A stretch of DNA of 36,542 nt, taken from Opitutia bacterium. Its GTDB lineage: Bacteria > Verrucomicrobiota > Verrucomicrobiia > Opitutales > Coraliomargaritaceae. Of the stretch, positions 35,039 through 36,542 are shown piece after piece. Both the position numbers and the translations under genes were made by a program. Numbering within the stretch: position 1 is the stretch's first letter; the number at the start of each line of letters is the position of its first letter. The DNA is taken from NCBI GenBank assembly GCA_002862945.1, contig PKCJ01000096.1:1-36542 (forward strand), read 5' to 3'. Below the pieces are notes generated by a model that saw only the letters and a list, made by a program, of their open reading frames with translations, had not been told where the DNA came from and made no database searches.

Positions 35039-36542
35039 GAGCGGGAAGCATTTCGTGTTGTATGCACCACTCACCCACTTCTGGGTGCAAAATTACTAAT
35101 TCGCCAGCTACGGAACGGGTGCATTCCCATGGGATTCGATAGGAGCTGCTACGACCTTCTCCACAAATTGAAGCAAGTGTAAAGGGTCCCGCTTGAGAGA
35201 GTTCGGATACACTCAAGAGTAATTGGTGATGCCGCCCATGCGAATGCTCGCGGGGACTTTCAGCGGCACTACATGCATGCTGCAGTCCCTCATACCCACT
35301 CATATTTTGAGACATCAATATCGACGAATCCGAACCAATCACAGCGTATTGCTTATCAAAAATCTGTGGCTCAATTGGACATTCCTCCGCAATCGCGAAA
35401 CTGCCTTGGCTCAATTGGCACTGTTGATAGGCCTCGCCTACATGAACAATAAACAACCACCCCTGATTCCAAAAAACCATCGTGTAAACGCTGAGATGGA
35501 ACGGATCGTTTTTAGAACCTAGGCTATAACTTGAGACAGCGCAATTCTCAGATAAAACGACCGGAGTAGTCATGTATCGTCCATATACACTGCCATCTCT
35601 TGCTGTTGCGACTAGGCTCAAGTCACGGGGAATTTGATCGGGTCGTGGCAGCAAGGTGCCAACGCCTGATCGATAGGCCAACTTGCTCCATTTGAAAGGC
35701 CCAAAACGAGTATTACACAGTGCGACCGCTACTCCAGCGTTTAGTAGTTCACTACGACCCCCAAAATTGCGCAGTACAAATCCAGCTTGCTCTATTACCG
35801 AGGCTGTATCACCCTGCTCAGCTGGAATTGGCTCCTCCTCAGCATGCCAGAAGGGATGCTCTGGCGGCAGTGAAAGAAATGAAAAACCTTTTGCTGCCCA
35901 GTATGGGCTAGCGCCACAGCTATAAGTCTCGGCCATCCCCTCATTATTATCGATGTAACCGATCGCTAAGCAATTCTGGCTTTGATAGATCGGGCGTTTA
36001 AGAAAATATTCGAGATTCAATCGGCACAAACGCCGCGCTGCGCCGCTACTGATCGGGGTCACTTCAAGAGACTCAGCTAATCCAATCGGAGCCAAGACAT
36101 TGAATCGGTATGTCAGTGAGCGCCCAAAAAGCGGGTAGTCGCCCTCTTCAGAGATTAATTTCGTATAGCTCTTTAAAAATTCTTTTCCCCAATCCATCCA
36201 GCGCGCTTTGCGCACGGCATTTTTATGACCATGTAGGATAGACCACCAAAGACCGTAATAGTGAAAAGCGTAGGCATTGTAGTGGTCAACCGTCTCATTC
36301 ATGCCGTCAATAAACCAACCTTGGTCGAGATACATGGATTCCAACTGATTGAAATAGAAATCAATCACAGCATCGTCCCCAGTGACTGCGGCCCCAGCCC
36401 AACCCAAAAACTCGATAATAAACAGTCCAAAGAAGATGTGGTTATTGCGATGCATTCCGCACCTTCTCCCAGTAGCCATCCATTTTAGTAACGGGGCTTT
36501 GGCTGACTCGGGTAAAAGTTCGTAAGCGTAGCCCTCATTCAT
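34998..36542 (-). CDS. DUF2264 family protein, 5'-truncated by window edge
   Basis: 514 residues are visible; the frame runs to the last base, and the family's N-terminal helices are missing, so the real start lies beyond 36542 and the Met there is probably internal. Features of DUF2264 are the N-x-N-H-I-F-F-G-L-F segment, D-Q-G-W-F-I-D-G-M-N-E-T-V-D-H-Y-N-A-Y-A-F-H-Y-Y-G, and G-A-S-P-Y-W-A-A-K-G-F. The N-terminal part is an alpha/alpha toroid, and the last 300 residues are a beta-sandwich, an arrangement shared with heparinase-like polysaccharide lyases. DUF2264 genes are common in loci that process pectin- or uronate-type glycans, but activity is not established. Its 3' end overlaps the permease gene by 41 bases. 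Confidence 0.85.
   Translation of the reverse strand: MNEGYAYELLPESAKAPLLKWMATGRRCGMHRNNHIFFGLFIIEFLGWAGAAVTGDDAVIDFYFNQLESMYLDQGWFIDGMNETVDHYNAYAFHYYGLWWSILHGHKNAVRKARWMDWGKEFLKSYTKLISEEGDYPLFGRSLTYRFNVLAPIGLAESLEVTPISSGAARRLCRLNLEYFLKRPIYQSQNCLAIGYIDNNEGMAETYSCGASPYWAAKGFSFLSLPPEHPFWHAEEEPIPAEQGDTASVIEQAGFVLRNFGGRSELLNAGVAVALCNTRFGPFKWSKLAYRSGVGTLLPRPDQIPRDLSLVATARDGSVYGRYMTTPVVLSENCAVSSYSLGSKNDPFHLSVYTMVFWNQGWLFIVHVGEAYQQCQLSQGSFAIAEECPIEPQIFDKQYAVIGSDSSILMSQNMSGYEGLQHACSAAESPREHSHGRHHQLLLSVSELSQAGPFTLASICGEGRSSSYRIPWECTRSVAGELVILHPEVGEWCIQHEMLPALKLETVGKSTKTL

Overview
The window looks like chromosomal DNA of a marine, polysaccharide-degrading Verrucomicrobiota, most likely Opitutae/Puniceicoccales (Coraliomargarita-like). 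This is inferred from protein style, not from a marker gene: a surface protein ending in a D-x-D-x-D-G-I-x-N-x-L-E-Y-x-L-G module, an unfused ResB/CcsA cytochrome c maturation pair with a large periplasmic CcsA extension, a PPi-type phosphofructokinase, a sialate-esterase-like protein, DUF6250-like and DUF2264 proteins. No 16S rRNA is present, so the assignment is tentative.

Layout. Positions 1-1391: 3' part of a cadherin-like secreted protein, followed by two stacked terminator hairpins. 1.6-8.2 kb: a GlcD-type FAD oxidase (-), YchF (+), then a lipoprotein-resB-ccsA operon (+). 8.3-11.1 kb: Xer recombinase and an orphan ParA (-), an FAH-family protein (-) and tRNA-Val(GAC) (+). 11.2-17.6 kb: housekeeping and signalling genes (small membrane protein, TcdA, Nif3-family, PAS-SpoIIE phosphatase, RsmE, M3 oligopeptidase), with short TCACTC-rich repeats in two divergent intergenic gaps. 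17.6-21.8 kb: two SGNH-fold esterases, a DUF1643 protein and a complete bacterial-type nitric oxide synthase oxygenase without a reductase. 21.9-26.6 kb: RuvB, a SpoU/TrmH-family RNA methyltransferase, PPi-PFK and PurB.

26.6-36.5 kb is an accessory carbohydrate region, visibly more AT-rich by eye. It is built around a divergent promoter at about 31.92-31.99 kb. Leftward lies an XRE-cupin regulator, a TIM-barrel sugar isomerase, a Gfo/Idh/MocA dehydrogenase, an SDR dehydrogenase and a decayed KDPG aldolase gene (27902-28539) that no intact reading frame reveals. Rightward lies an FAD oxidoreductase of the fumarate-reductase/aspartate-oxidase fold and a DMT-family permease. A DUF6250-like protein and a 5'-truncated DUF2264 protein flank the set. 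Together this reads as uptake and oxidation of an uncommon sugar or uronic acid, in which the final aldol cleavage step has been lost locally and must be supplied elsewhere, or the pathway is no longer used.

The observations most worth follow-up are the verrucomicrobial NO synthase with a Trp-to-His change next to its substrate loop, the multi-lesion eda pseudogene at the end of an otherwise intact catabolic operon, and the flavoprotein-permease pair divergent from that operon. All coordinates and motifs were read by eye; no database search was run.
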